This document shows, piece after piece, positions 49,937 through 58,676 of a stretch of 64,000 bases of DNA. Each line of letters begins with the position of its first letter. Within the stretch, counting starts at the first letter, position 1. Source of the DNA: JAOUGY01 sp963785075 (GTDB taxonomy: Bacteria; Actinomycetota; Acidimicrobiia; Spongiisociales; ZC4RG35); contig CAWATW010000004.1 in the NCBI GenBank assembly GCA_963785075.1, positions 744,001 through 808,000 of the forward strand. Direction: 5' to 3'. The notes beneath the pieces were generated by a model, which made no database searches, was not told the origin of the DNA, and worked only from the letters and a program-made list of their open reading frames with translations. The position numbers were made by a program, and so were the translations under genes.

Positions 49937-51244
49937 TCATCCTTCGGAGACCGAGGCCCCGACCACACCTTCCAGGAGCTGAGGCATGTACCAGATGTCG
50001 TGCTGGGAGGCCTCCGCACCATCGGCGAGGAACTCGGTTCCGTCCTGGTAGTTCAAAGGACCGGTCCAGAGGTTGAGCCCACCGGCCAGCTCGGCGATGA
50101 ACGCATCGAGGTCGCCCTCGACGTCGCCCAGTCCGGCACCCTTGACGAAGCCGACCGCGCTGGTGTCCTTGTTGTTGATGTCAGACCAGTCCGGGCCGAG
50201 CCACTGCCAGTCAGCCGTGAAGCTTCCATCGGCGACGCTGGTCGCCACTTCGAGGTATGCGGGACCCCAGTTGAAGTAGGGCACGCCGAGACAGACCGAC
50301 TCTGCTTCGGCACACGCACCTTCGAAGTCGTAGGGCACTGCCCAGACCGCCTCCCCGGCTTCGGCACGCTGGCCGACCCGGACGATCGCCTCCGTGGTGT
50401 CGATTCCCGAGATCAGCACGTCGGCGCCGCCGTCGAGCAGGTCGTTGCTGACTTGCGTCGGATCGAGCGTGACACCTGGGATGTTGAACCAGAAACCGAT
50501 CCATGACACTTCGAAGGCCAGCGACCCTGGATCCTCTCCCCGGACGTTCTCCCAGCAGTGGCGCGCACCGAGATAGGCCGAGTTGACGAGGCGCCGCGTC
50601 TCGTCGTTGATCAGCGGACCGACATAGCCGATCGAACCCGTTTCGCTCTTCAGCGCCGCCGCACACCCGGCGATCATCTTGCCGTACTCCATCTCGCCCA
50701 TGAGGTTTCCGAGGTTGTCGAGGTCGGCGAAGGCCTCGCCCTCTTCCCAGGCCGAGTCGCCCGACGACCAGATCATGGGGATGTCGGGGTGGGCACCGGC
50801 GGCAGCCAGAATCCCATCCTTCATGTCGTCGGAGGTAGCAAAGATCAGCTGCGCACCCTGGTCCACCATGTCATCGACCACCTGCTCGACGGACGTGTCG
50901 GGGCGGTCGGCGGGGTTCACCTTGTCGATCACGATCGGCTCCGGCGCACCGGTGGCCTCGACGACGTATTGGAGGCCTTCGTAGTGTGCCTGGCTCCAGC
51001 CACGGTCATCCTGCGGACCGACCAGGATCATCCCGATCTTCACCGCCTCTCCACCGGTGGCGTCCCCCTCGGTGGTCGCAGTCGCCGCGTCCCCCTCGGT
51101 GGTCGCAGTCGCCGCGTCCCCTTCGGTGGTCGCAGTCGCCGCGTCCCCCTCGGTGTCGGTCGTGGAGTCGGAATCGGAGTCGCCGCAGGCAGCAACGGCA
51201 AGCGCCATCACCAATGCCAAGGCGATCCAGCGGGGCGTACGCAT
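49937..51244 (-). CDS. BMP-family substrate-binding lipoprotein
   Basis: 435 residues. Lipobox (ALAVAACG, cysteine ~20), then a low-complexity acidic/threonine linker (~22-63) with three exact EGDAATATT units, then the basic membrane protein domain (~68-435). Domain landmarks: VKIGMILVGPQDDRGWSQAH, LIFATSDDMKDGILAAA, and GFWFNIPGVTLDPTQVSND. The family binds nucleosides (Med/TmpC-type) for the adjoining ABC importer. The large substrate pocket cannot be predicted. GAGGAGAGAA precedes the ATG. Confidence 0.93.
   Translation of the reverse strand: MRTPRWIALALVMALAVAACGDSDSDSTTDTEGDAATATTEGDAATATTEGDAATATTEGDATGGEAVKIGMILVGPQDDRGWSQAHYEGLQYVVEATGAPEPIVIDKVNPADRPDTSVEQVVDDMVDQGAQLIFATSDDMKDGILAAAGAHPDIPMIWSSGDSAWEEGEAFADLDNLGNLMGEMEYGKMIAGCAAALKSETGSIGYVGPLINDETRRLVNSAYLGARHCWENVRGEDPGSLAFEVSWIGFWFNIPGVTLDPTQVSNDLLDGGADVLISGIDTTEAIVRVGQRAEAGEAVWAVPYDFEGACAEAESVCLGVPYFNWGPAYLEVATSVADGSFTADWQWLGPDWSDINNKDTSAVGFVKGAGLGDVEGDLDAFIAELAGGLNLWTGPLNYQDGTEFLADGAEASQHDIWYMPQLLEGVVGASVSEG
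51060..51155 (-). repeat. 27-base in-frame tandem repeat in the lipoprotein linker
   Basis: Units at 51060-51086, 51087-51113 and 51114-51140 differ by one base (a C to T in the third), followed by a partial fourth unit. Each encodes nine residues (GDAATATTE). It lengthens the tether between the lipid anchor and the binding domain. The near-identity indicates recent copy-number change. Confidence 0.9.
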
Positions 51245-51324
51245 AGGGTTCTCTCCTCGTTGTTCCCGGTCGTGATGCTAGATCTGCCACAGACGGGTCG
51301 AATCCAATTCGCGTGAAGGTCTCG

Positions 51325-52314
51325 TCACGAACGACCGGGTTCATCGGTTTCGGGCAGGGGTTCGGTCCGACCTTCGGGGAACGGACTCGATGTGGTGTTC
51401 CTCAACCACAGGGTTCGCTGCGGGAACGGGATCTCGATGCCCACGATGTCCAGCGCGGTCTTGACCCGGCGCCTCAGCTCGCGCGAGATCGCCCATTGCT
51501 CACCCGGGAGCACTTTGATCACCATGCGGATGGTGATCCCATCGGCGCCGAGGTGCTCCACGCCCCACACCTCGGGCGCCTCCAGGAACTTCGGTGCCCA
51601 GGCGTCCTCTTCCGCCATGGCCGTTGCCGTCTCCAGCATCACCCGAGTCGCCTCATCGAGGTCGCTGTCGTACGCCACATCGACGTCGATGAGTGTTCGG
51701 GCCCACCCTTGGCTCTTGTTTCCGACGCGACGGATCTCGCCGTTGGGTACATGCCACAGCGTGCCTTCCACGTCTCTGACCCTCGTGGTTCGCAGGGTCA
51801 CGCCTTCCACGGCACCGGTCGCTTCGCCGACATCGACCACGTCGCCCACACCGTATTGGTCCTCGGCCAGGATGAAGACCCCTGACAGAAAATCCTTCAC
51901 GAGGTCCTGGGCTCCGAACCCGACGGCCACCCCGACGATTCCGGCGGAGGCAATGATCGGGGCGAGATTGATGTCGAACTGGTCCAGGATCATCATCACG
52001 GCGATGGTCCATACGACCACGGTGAGCACCGATCCCGCCAAGGCGCCCAGGGCGGCCGCCCTTCGCTCTCGCCGTACCTGCATGATGGGATCGACGTCAT
52101 CGGCGAGGTCGATCCCGGTTCGATCCTCGATGCGCTGGAGCCATCCAGGCTGAGCTCGTCCCACCCCCGCCACAGACCGTGTGATCGCGGCCTTCGCGAA
52201 GCGCAGGAGGAGCCATGCGATCAGGGCGATCACGACTATGCGGATCGTCGGTGCGGCCGCCCGCCCGAGAAGGTCCGTCCATGACGCAGCATCGAAGAGC
52301 TCGAGGATGTCCAC
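51325..52314 (-). CDS. MscS-family mechanosensitive channel
   Basis: 329 residues, a small-conductance mechanosensitive channel. Two or three transmembrane segments at the N-terminus (RIVVIALIAWLLLRFA; AGSVLTVVVWTIAVMMIL) precede the pore helix region ASAGIVGVAVGFGAQDLVKDF. A cytoplasmic beta domain (EDQYGVGDVVDVGEATGAVE) and an alpha/beta tail complete it. It opens at hypo-osmotic shock. The GTG at 52314 is the first codon consistent with the first membrane segment; the open frame to 52635 overlaps the divergent oxygenase gene. Confidence 0.9.
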   Translation of the reverse strand: MDILELFDAASWTDLLGRAAAPTIRIVVIALIAWLLLRFAKAAITRSVAGVGRAQPGWLQRIEDRTGIDLADDVDPIMQVRRERRAAALGALAGSVLTVVVWTIAVMMILDQFDINLAPIIASAGIVGVAVGFGAQDLVKDFLSGVFILAEDQYGVGDVVDVGEATGAVEGVTLRTTRVRDVEGTLWHVPNGEIRRVGNKSQGWARTLIDVDVAYDSDLDEATRVMLETATAMAEEDAWAPKFLEAPEVWGVEHLGADGITIRMVIKVLPGEQWAISRELRRRVKTALDIVGIEIPFPQRTLWLRNTTSSPFPEGRTEPLPETDEPGRS

Positions 52315-52377
52315 GTGGAGGATGGTAGAGACGCGTTGCGGCGGGATGGAAGCCGAGTTCGTGACCAGAATGCGTGG

Positions 52378-53289
52378 ATGGGTACCGACATACCGACAAT
52401 CGACCTGGTTTCTGACGGCGCCCCGGAGCTCATCGACCACGCGTGTCGGACGACCGGCTTCTTCGTTGCCACCGGTCATGGCGTTCCTCAGCCGGTGACC
52501 GAGGCAGCATGGCGCTCTGCCCGAGCCTTCTTCGACCTGCCGGTCGAGACCAAGCTCGGGGTGGCTGCGGGCGGGAGTCCATATGGGTACGAGCCCATTG
52601 CGGCCGAGGCTCTCGGCCGCACCGCCGTCGGCCAACGGGACACGGAGCCCGACCCCAAACAGACGTTCAATCTCGGACCGCCGAACCGCGGGCCCGGCTC
52701 CGGATTCGGGGCATTCGAGCGAGTGTGGCCGACCGAGCCCTACGAGCTCCGGATCACCTGGCTGGCGTACTACGACGAGATGGAACGTCTCGCCACTCTC
52801 CTGCTCCAGCTGTTCGCCCGCTCGATGGGATTGGGCCCGGACCGCTTCTCATCGGCCTTCGATCGGCATCTCAGCGCCCTACGTGCGCTCGACTACCCAA
52901 CGTCGGCGCCGTCAGATCGGTCCATACGAGCTGGAGCACACACCGACTACGGCACGTTGACGATCCTGCGACCGGATCCCGATGTGGGGGGGCTCGAGGT
53001 CGGCGATGGCTCCGGCGGGTGGCTGGAGGTTCCGACGATCGACGGGTCGTTCGTCGTCAACGTCGGAGACCTGATGCATCGCTGGACCAACGGTCGCTGG
53101 CTGTCGAGCCTTCACCGTGTGGTCGCGGACCCGGGTGGTCGCAGGAGAAACTCGATGGCGTTCTTCCACAACCCGAACTGGGATGCGGCGGTGGCCCCAA
53201 TCCTGCTCGACCCGGCCGAGCAGCCCCTATTCGAGCCCGTTGTCGCCGGTCCGTGGCTCCAGGCCAAGTTCGAGCAGGCAGCCACCTGA
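52378..53289 (+). CDS. 2-oxoglutarate/Fe(II) oxygenase (isopenicillin N synthase type)
   Basis: 303 residues. N-terminal DIOX_N region (IPTIDLVSDGAPELIDHACR; TGFFVATGHGV) is followed by the 2OG-Fe(II) double-stranded beta-helix. Iron ligands are H and D in AGAHTDYGTLT (~residue 203-213) and H in WLSSLHRVVADP (~260), with the 2OG arginine ~10 residues later (GGRRRNSMAFF). The enzyme hydroxylates or desaturates an unknown small molecule. The ATG at 52378 matches the family start. It diverges from the MscS gene. Confidence 0.9.
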   Translation: MGTDIPTIDLVSDGAPELIDHACRTTGFFVATGHGVPQPVTEAAWRSARAFFDLPVETKLGVAAGGSPYGYEPIAAEALGRTAVGQRDTEPDPKQTFNLGPPNRGPGSGFGAFERVWPTEPYELRITWLAYYDEMERLATLLLQLFARSMGLGPDRFSSAFDRHLSALRALDYPTSAPSDRSIRAGAHTDYGTLTILRPDPDVGGLEVGDGSGGWLEVPTIDGSFVVNVGDLMHRWTNGRWLSSLHRVVADPGGRRRNSMAFFHNPNWDAAVAPILLDPAEQPLFEPVVAGPWLQAKFEQAAT

Positions 53290-53339
53290 GCAGGTCTGGG
53301 TGCCCCGGCATGAGCCGGTCGCATGTACCCCGACGCCCT

Positions 53340-53640
53340 CGGGCGTTGATCAGATAGACGGTGATTACCAGCAGCCCGGAGAGAGCGAAGTTCATGATTC
53401 GCCGTGCCCGATCGTTCTCGAGGAATCGGCCGATCGTCGATCCGGCGGCGGCCCAGGCGGTGATTCACGGCAGGTTCATGAGGCCGAAGACCAATCCGAA
53501 GACTGCGGTGGAACGGCCCAGACCGGACCCGGTGGGGAGAAATGACCGTGCAGCCGTGATCCCATCACCCATGCCTTGGGGTTCACGTCATTGGAACGCC
53601 ACCACCTCGAAACGCACGGTCGTCAGCTTGAAGCGCCCGT
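53340..53640 (-). pseudogene. Decayed LysE-family exporter (C-terminal half)
   Basis: On the minus strand the sequence spells the LysE family end in pieces. NPKAWVM lies near 53585-53565, then shifts frame to ITAARSFLPTGSG, STAVFGLVFGLMNLP, an in-frame TGA at 53467-53465, ITAWAAAGSTIGRFLEN, and RRIMNFALSGLLVITVYL. The typical intact protein reads NPKAWVMALTAAATFLP...NLPCISLWAAFG. At least one frameshift, one stop and a mutated tryptophan codon before NPK (TGA) are present, and the N-terminal half is gone. No ORF spans it. Confidence 0.75.
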
Positions 53641-53655
53641 GAGGGCTGGCTTCAC

Positions 53656-53890
53656 TCACACGCCACTTCGCAATGCCTCCACCGGGTCGAGTGAGGCGGC
53701 TCGCAGCGACGGATAGATCCCGGCAAGGAGGCCGGTGAGACCACCGAGCACGGGAGCCAACAGAGGAACCATCGGTTCGAGAGCCGGGGTCCACGTGCGT
53801 GAGGCGGACACGCCGACCACTACGAGCGTCCCGATGCTGGCACCGAGTATCCCGCCGATCAGTCCCATCGCCGTCGATTCGACGAGGTTT
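53656..53890 (-). pseudogene. Relic of an FtsX/MacB-type ABC permease C-terminus
   Basis: Residues NLVESTAMGLIGGILGASIG through YPSLRAASLDPVEALRSG are the last membrane segments and terminal motif of a MacB/FtsX permease. A TGA stands directly before NLVEST, and no upstream permease body is present, so about 85% of the gene is missing. The adjacent intact permease at 56802-57998 ends in the related GLYPASRAARIPPSQAVRG. The 53290-54098 stretch holds no intact gene. Confidence 0.75.
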
Positions 53891-54098
53891 CACACGCAGC
53901 AGAAAGCAGCGCAAGCACCACCAACAGCACCCAGTTCTTCACCCGTCGCCCCTCTCTACCGGCTCGAGTGGGTCCGATCCGAACGACTTCGCATGGCAGA
54001 CGCACACGACTCCGTCCGGGTTCCCGCAGTCTTGTGGTCGCGAAATATTCGTCTCCAGCCTGCTTCCCATCGACGTTGTTCTAGGGTATTCAACGTCC

Positions 54099-54404
54099 AT
54101 GGATTCGGCTCCGAACGACCACCCCGATCTCATGGCCCTCGGAAGCTCCCTGCAACGAAGGCTCGACCGCGTGCTCGAAGCCGAACAGGAAGCGGCCGCC
54201 ATCCTCGCCCGGCGCTCGGCAACTCTGCGGGAAAGGCTGCTGGAGGCCGAGGACGGCGGCGAAGTGATACACGTGCGCACAGCCAACGGTCTGTCGGCAT
54301 GTGGCCGTCTCATGACGGTGGCGACCGACCACATCGAGATCCGCCAGGGACCCACCGTCGCACTCGTGCGCCTGGAGGAGATCTCGACCGTCCTCATCAC
54401 ATGA
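54099..54404 (+). CDS. Small coiled-coil protein, partner of the CpaE-like gene
   Basis: 101 residues. An N-terminal helix with heptad-like leucines (LMALGSSLQRRLDRVLEAEQEAAAILARR; here split LMALGSSLQRRLDRVLEA) is followed by a short beta-rich tail (HVRTANGLSACGRLMTVATDH). The ATG lies seven bases past TATTCA, a possible leaderless -10. The last codons overlap the next gene (ATGA), so the pair is coupled. No family recognised. Confidence 0.7.
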   Translation: MDSAPNDHPDLMALGSSLQRRLDRVLEAEQEAAAILARRSATLRERLLEAEDGGEVIHVRTANGLSACGRLMTVATDHIEIRQGPTVALVRLEEISTVLIT

Positions 54405-55432
54405 GGCCCGCCATCGCCACCGTCGTCAGCGCGCTCGCCTGGGAGCGCGACCTGGCCACCCTGGCCCGTGCGAGTGCCTCGGTCAGGCTGGTGAGAAGGT
54501 GCCACTCCGTCGCCGACGTCGACCGGGTGATCCACAGGATCGACTCGCTGATCGTTGGAGCCGAGACGTCCTGGCTGTCGGTGCCGCTCTTGCGCCGCTG
54601 GGCCGTAGACGTGGAGATCCTCGGGATGGTGAGCGCACACGATCGTCCCGGACGGGATCTTCTCCGATCCGGTGGTGTGGCCGAGGTCATCGACCACACT
54701 CGTCCCAGCGCTCACGTGATCGGCGCCGTCACATCGCTGGGCCGCACACGTGCCCCAGGATCGGCGGCCGCTCCTGTCATCACAGTCGTTGGGCCCCGCG
54801 GTTCCCCAGGTCGGACCGAGATCGCCATCGCCCTCGGAGCCCTGGCAGCCGAGACGCACCGCGTCCTGCTGACCGAGCTCGACGCAGATGCTCCCGGGCT
54901 CGGGGTGAGACTCTGCCTAGACCCGAGCCCGGGCATGGTGACCGCCGATCCCGCGACCACGTCCCGAGCGACCCATCACCGATGGGGTCCGCTCTCGGTC
55001 GCGACGTGGCCGGCGCGGGGCGGCCCCCTCTCCACCGCCCTCATGACGCGAGTGCTCGAACTGGCACGCTCGGAGTTCGACTTCGTTGTCGTGGACGGGG
55101 GGCCGGTGCACCCCGAGCATGTGAGTCTCGGTGCTGGTCGGACCCTGCTGGTGGTCCAGCCGTCACCGAACGGGCTGATCAGGGCCGGCCGGATGATCGC
55201 CGATTGGACCGGTGCCGCTCCGCTGGTCGTCGCGAACCGCGTCCCGGCCTCGAATGCCGAGACCTCGCTCAGAATGGTCCGGGCTGCCACCGGGCTCGAG
55301 CCTGCCGCCGTGATCCCCGTCTTCGAATCCGACGTGGCCGAATCGGGCGCCCCGGCCACCGAGGCGGTGACCGCCTTGAGGCCCTTGGCCACCGCGTTGT
55401 TCGGGATGGATCAGCGGAGCGCGGCGCGATAG
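54401..55432 (+). CDS. CpaE/MinD-like P-loop protein with arginine-substituted Walker A
   Basis: 343 residues. Residues ~1-115 resemble a receiver-like N-domain, and ~125-340 a ParA/MinD-type ATPase fold. The nucleotide loop reads GPRGSPGRTEIAIALG, where K-G-G-x-G-K-T is expected: both the signature and the Walker A lysine are arginines, so ATP hydrolysis is doubtful. Later motifs (TELDADAPGLGVRLCLDPSPG; FDFVVVDGGPVHPE; VVANRVPAS) are kept. CpaE normally places pilus assembly machinery, yet no tad/cpa genes are next to it. Its ATG overlaps the small partner gene. Confidence 0.8.
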   Translation: MRPAIATVVSALAWERDLATLARASASVRLVRRCHSVADVDRVIHRIDSLIVGAETSWLSVPLLRRWAVDVEILGMVSAHDRPGRDLLRSGGVAEVIDHTRPSAHVIGAVTSLGRTRAPGSAAAPVITVVGPRGSPGRTEIAIALGALAAETHRVLLTELDADAPGLGVRLCLDPSPGMVTADPATTSRATHHRWGPLSVATWPARGGPLSTALMTRVLELARSEFDFVVVDGGPVHPEHVSLGAGRTLLVVQPSPNGLIRAGRMIADWTGAAPLVVANRVPASNAETSLRMVRAATGLEPAAVIPVFESDVAESGAPATEAVTALRPLATALFGMDQRSAAR

Positions 55433-56223
55433 GTGCCGAGCAGCCGCATGTCGCCGACTGTGGAGAGCGGGGGTTCGAACACCGACTTCCGGCCCTGCTC
55501 TCCGGGCGGGTGGGTCAGATCCACGAAGAAACGGTATTGCCAGGCAGCATCGGACGGGCGAGATTCGATCCGAGTCAGGTTGGCACCCCTGAGACCGAGC
55601 TCGGTCAGCGCCAGCGCCAAGGCGCCCGGCTGGTGCAGCGTTGTGAACGCGACCGAGGTCTTGTCGGCGTCGTCGGGGATCGGATGCTCCCCTGACGCCA
55701 CCACCACGAAGCGTGTGGTGTTGTGGTCGCGATCGACCACCTGACGCATCAACACCTGAAGCCCGTTGGGCGCAGCGGCCCTTTCGGGGCCGAGCGCGGC
55801 CTCGGTGGGATCGTTTCGCTCAGCCACGAGACGCACGGCACCGGCCGTGTCATGTTCAGGAATCGCATCCCACCCTCGGTGGGTGATGAACGCCTCCGCC
55901 TGCGACAGCGCCTGAGGGTGTGAGTGGACCCGCTCGATCGTGTCGAGCGTGGTGCCTGGTGATGCCAGGAGGCAGTGGCGCACTTCCACCATGTGTTCAC
56001 CAACGATGTGCACCTTGCCGGGCAACAACCGGTCGAGAACAGGCAGCACCGATCCGGTCGTGGAGTTCTCGATCGGCACCACAAGCAACTCGACCACACC
56101 GTCCCGAAGCGCCTCGAACGCCCCGACGAACGACGGATATCCGACTCGTTCGTCCTCGGGAAACAACTCAGAACTCGCCTGGTCAGAATACGAGAGCGCC
56201 TCGCCCTGAAAACCGATACGCAT
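55411..56223 (-). CDS. pheA: Prephenate dehydratase
   Basis: 270 residues catalysing prephenate to phenylpyruvate in phenylalanine synthesis. PDT domain ~1-180: IGFQGEALSYSDQASSELFP at the start, PIENSTTGSVLPVLDRLL and VHSHPQALSQAEAFI; HNTTRFVVVA carries the T-R-F catalytic motif. The ACT domain (~190-265, HQPGALALALTELGLRGANLTRIESRP) gives phenylalanine feedback. The last 22 bases overlap the tail of the convergent CpaE-like gene. It is not linked to tyrA. Confidence 0.95.
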   Translation of the reverse strand: MRIGFQGEALSYSDQASSELFPEDERVGYPSFVGAFEALRDGVVELLVVPIENSTTGSVLPVLDRLLPGKVHIVGEHMVEVRHCLLASPGTTLDTIERVHSHPQALSQAEAFITHRGWDAIPEHDTAGAVRLVAERNDPTEAALGPERAAAPNGLQVLMRQVVDRDHNTTRFVVVASGEHPIPDDADKTSVAFTTLHQPGALALALTELGLRGANLTRIESRPSDAAWQYRFFVDLTHPPGEQGRKSVFEPPLSTVGDMRLLGTYRAALR

Positions 56224-56400
56224 GACAAGCGAGGTTACAAGGGCGTGAGGCTCTCCGGTGAGCTCCCATGCTTGAGGACGCTCCGCTCAAGTCGCTGCGA
56301 GGTGCCCCAACAGACCCGAGGTCGGGCCACCACCTGGCGTGTCCCCCGCCGCCGGACTGCTCGCCAGGGCAGCCGGGGGATTCGACATCTTCCTTCGGGT

Positions 56401-56748
56401 TCACGCTTCGGGATCGGCGAACTCCTTGAACGCCTCCAACGCTCGTGGGCCGTAGACCGACGCCGGCCCGCCGCCCATCAGGAGCGCCACACCCAGTGTT
56501 TCTGCGGCTTCTTCGATGCTGGCGCCGGCGTGGGCTGCAGCCCGTGCGTGGTATGCGATACATCCGTCACATTCATCGTGGACGGCGATCGCGAACGCCA
56601 TCAATTCCTTGGTTTTGGACGAAAGGACCCCGTCGGCGACAGCGGCCTTGTGCAGCTGGGCGAAGCCGTCCCACACGTCCGGGATCGCGTCCCTGAGGTC
56701 GCGTGTCGGCTGACGGAGGTCTGCGATGACATCGTGATAGTGATTCAT
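56401..56748 (-). CDS. AhpD-like carboxymuconolactone decarboxylase family protein
   Basis: 115 residues, all helical, with the redox pair CDGCIAYHARAA (~59-70) and a histidine after it, as in AhpD peroxidase partners. The motif LSSKTKELMAFAIAVHDECDGC is the family core. Probably a small alkylhydroperoxidase-type disulphide reductant; no AhpC gene is adjacent. It stands alone; 56224-56400 contains no gene or clear signal. Confidence 0.88.
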   Translation of the reverse strand: MNHYHDVIADLRQPTRDLRDAIPDVWDGFAQLHKAAVADGVLSSKTKELMAFAIAVHDECDGCIAYHARAAAHAGASIEEAAETLGVALLMGGGPASVYGPRALEAFKEFADPEA

Positions 56749-56801
56749 GGCTATGAACGTAGGTGCCGCACCACATCGCGGCTACGGGCTTTCGACACCT
56801 G

Positions 56802-57998
56802 TCACTGACTGCCGCGGACGGCCTGCGACGGTGGAATCCGGGCAGCTCGAGAAGCCGGATACAGGCCCGCCACGGCTCCGATGATCAGGGCCGCACCCAC
56901 CGCTGCGGCCAGGGCCTGCAACGGCAGGGCGACCGGCAGGCCCCGAACCGTGGAGAACCCGAGCGTGATCGCGGCGCCGAGTCCTGCCCCCACCACCCCG
57001 CCCAGCCCGGCGAGCATGACGGCCTCGAGAAGGAACTGTCTCCGGATGTGGCCCTTCGTGGCGCCCAGAGCCCTGCGGACACCGATCTCCATTCGCCGTT
57101 CGAGCACGGACATCACCATCACGTTGGCGATCGCCACACCACCCACGAGCAAGGCCACCGAGCCGAGCGCGATGAGAAGCTGGGTCAACGCGGCGTCTGC
57201 AGCCTCGCGGGCCGCCAGAGCATCCGCCGGGCGAGTGATCTCGACTTGGTCGGGGTTTTCGGGGTTGACGGTCGAGGGCAGGACCTCGGTCACATCGTCC
57301 GCCGCCTCCGGGAAGACCCGCAGGTAGATCGCCGTCGGTCGCACATCCCCGAAGACCTGTTCGGCGATCGGAAAACCGATCATCGCCGATCGTTCGAGGT
57401 CGGGGTGCAGATCGAGTTCGCCGGCGATTCCGATCACCGACAGCCAGGTGCCGTCGGCGTAGATCAACCGCTCGCCGTCGACGTCTGTGACACCGAGCCG
57501 CTCCGCCGCCACCTCCCCCAGCACGGCAACGGGCAGGGACCCCAACCCATCGTCGATGAAACGGCCGGTGGCCATCTCGGCGCCGAGAACGTCCAGCAGG
57601 TCGGGTTCCACGGCCACGAGCGACAGGCCACCTGTCTCCAACTCGGGGATGAGATCGGAGCGTCGAACCGAGGAGTCCACCAGACCCGCGGCCGACACGG
57701 CTTGGACCGGCCCGATCCGCCCTGCCATCGCCACCGCCTCATCGGGGAGCTCGGCCGGCCCACCGAGAATGCCCTGACCAGGACCGACGCGGAGGAGGTT
57801 GGTGCCGAGACGATCCAGCTGTGCGAGCAGGTCGGCCCGGCCCGATGCGGAGATCCCCACGACGGCGACGATCGCTGCGATCCCGATCGCGATGCCGAGT
57901 GCCGTCAGCATCGAGCGGCCCGCCCGAGATCGCAAGCCCAACGCTGCCAGCGAGAAGCCATCGGATATCCGGAGTCGTGAACGGAGCTCCTGGGTCAT
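56802..57998 (-). CDS. MacB/FtsX-type ABC permease
   Basis: 398 residues: an N-terminal transmembrane segment (SMLTALGIAIGIAAIVAVVG), a large extracytoplasmic MacB domain (~50-275), and three C-terminal transmembrane segments. The last of these carries the typical ending GLYPASRAARIPPSQAVRG. The cytosolic loop EIGVRRALGATKGHIRRQFL contacts the ATPase. With the ATPase and adaptor it forms a tripartite-like exporter. Overlaps the ATPase stop by ATGA. Confidence 0.92.
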   Translation of the reverse strand: MTQELRSRLRISDGFSLAALGLRSRAGRSMLTALGIAIGIAAIVAVVGISASGRADLLAQLDRLGTNLLRVGPGQGILGGPAELPDEAVAMAGRIGPVQAVSAAGLVDSSVRRSDLIPELETGGLSLVAVEPDLLDVLGAEMATGRFIDDGLGSLPVAVLGEVAAERLGVTDVDGERLIYADGTWLSVIGIAGELDLHPDLERSAMIGFPIAEQVFGDVRPTAIYLRVFPEAADDVTEVLPSTVNPENPDQVEITRPADALAAREAADAALTQLLIALGSVALLVGGVAIANVMVMSVLERRMEIGVRRALGATKGHIRRQFLLEAVMLAGLGGVVGAGLGAAITLGFSTVRGLPVALPLQALAAAVGAALIIGAVAGLYPASRAARIPPSQAVRGSQ

Positions 57999-58657
57999 TC
58001 GACCGCCCCGTCACGCATGGCCACCTGGCGGGGGAACCAGGAGGCAACCTCACGGTCATGGGTGATGACGACGATGGTGGAACCCGAGGCGTTCAGATCC
58101 AGGAACAGCTCGATGATCGCTCCCGACGTCTTCGAATCGAGGTTCCCGGTGGGCTCGTCGGCGAAGACGATCGCAGGATCACCCACAATGGCTCGGGCGA
58201 TCGCCACCCGCTGCCGTTCACCTCCTGACAATCTGCTTGGTTGGTGATCGATCCGGTGCCCGAGCCCGACACGCTCGAGCGCATCGACCGCCCTCGCCCG
58301 ACGATCGGCGGTGGCAAGACCGCGGTACAGGAGACCTTGCGCCACGTTCTCGAGGGCGGAGACCCCCTCGATCAGAAAGAACTCCTGGAACACGAATCCC
58401 AGCTTCAGAGCACGGAGGCCGGAGAGCTTCCGATCATTGAGAGCCGAAACCTCATTGCCGTCGATCTCCACCCGGCCCGACGTCGGTTTGTCGAGAGCGC
58501 CCATGAGATGCAGGAGTGTGGTCTTTCCGGATCCCGACGGCCCGACGACGGCCACGAGCTCGCCGGCATCCACGACGAGATTCACTCCCCTCACCGCATG
58601 AACGGGAGGCGGACCTGGGTAGGTCTTCGTGACCTCTTCCAGACGGAGGACCGGCAT
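57995..58657 (-). CDS. MacB-type ABC exporter ATPase
   Basis: 220 residues. Walker A VVGPSGSGKTTLLHLMG (~39-55), Q-loop FVFQEFFLIEGVSALENVA, signature SGGERQRVAIARAIV, Walker B IVFADEPTGNLD and H-loop VVITHD. These define the LolD/MacB-type subfamily with the characteristic DEPTGNLDSKT. The open frame extends to 58762 but lies within the adaptor gene; the ATG at 58657 is 20 bases after the adaptor stop. Confidence 0.93.
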   Translation of the reverse strand: MPVLRLEEVTKTYPGPPPVHAVRGVNLVVDAGELVAVVGPSGSGKTTLLHLMGALDKPTSGRVEIDGNEVSALNDRKLSGLRALKLGFVFQEFFLIEGVSALENVAQGLLYRGLATADRRARAVDALERVGLGHRIDHQPSRLSGGERQRVAIARAIVGDPAIVFADEPTGNLDSKTSGAIIELFLDLNASGSTIVVITHDREVASWFPRQVAMRDGAVE

Positions 58658-58676
58658 CAGGCCGTCCTCGGATCGT

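Noticed and set aside
51060..51155. CRISPR-like direct repeats
   Set aside because: Units are contiguous without spacers and in frame with the lipoprotein linker.
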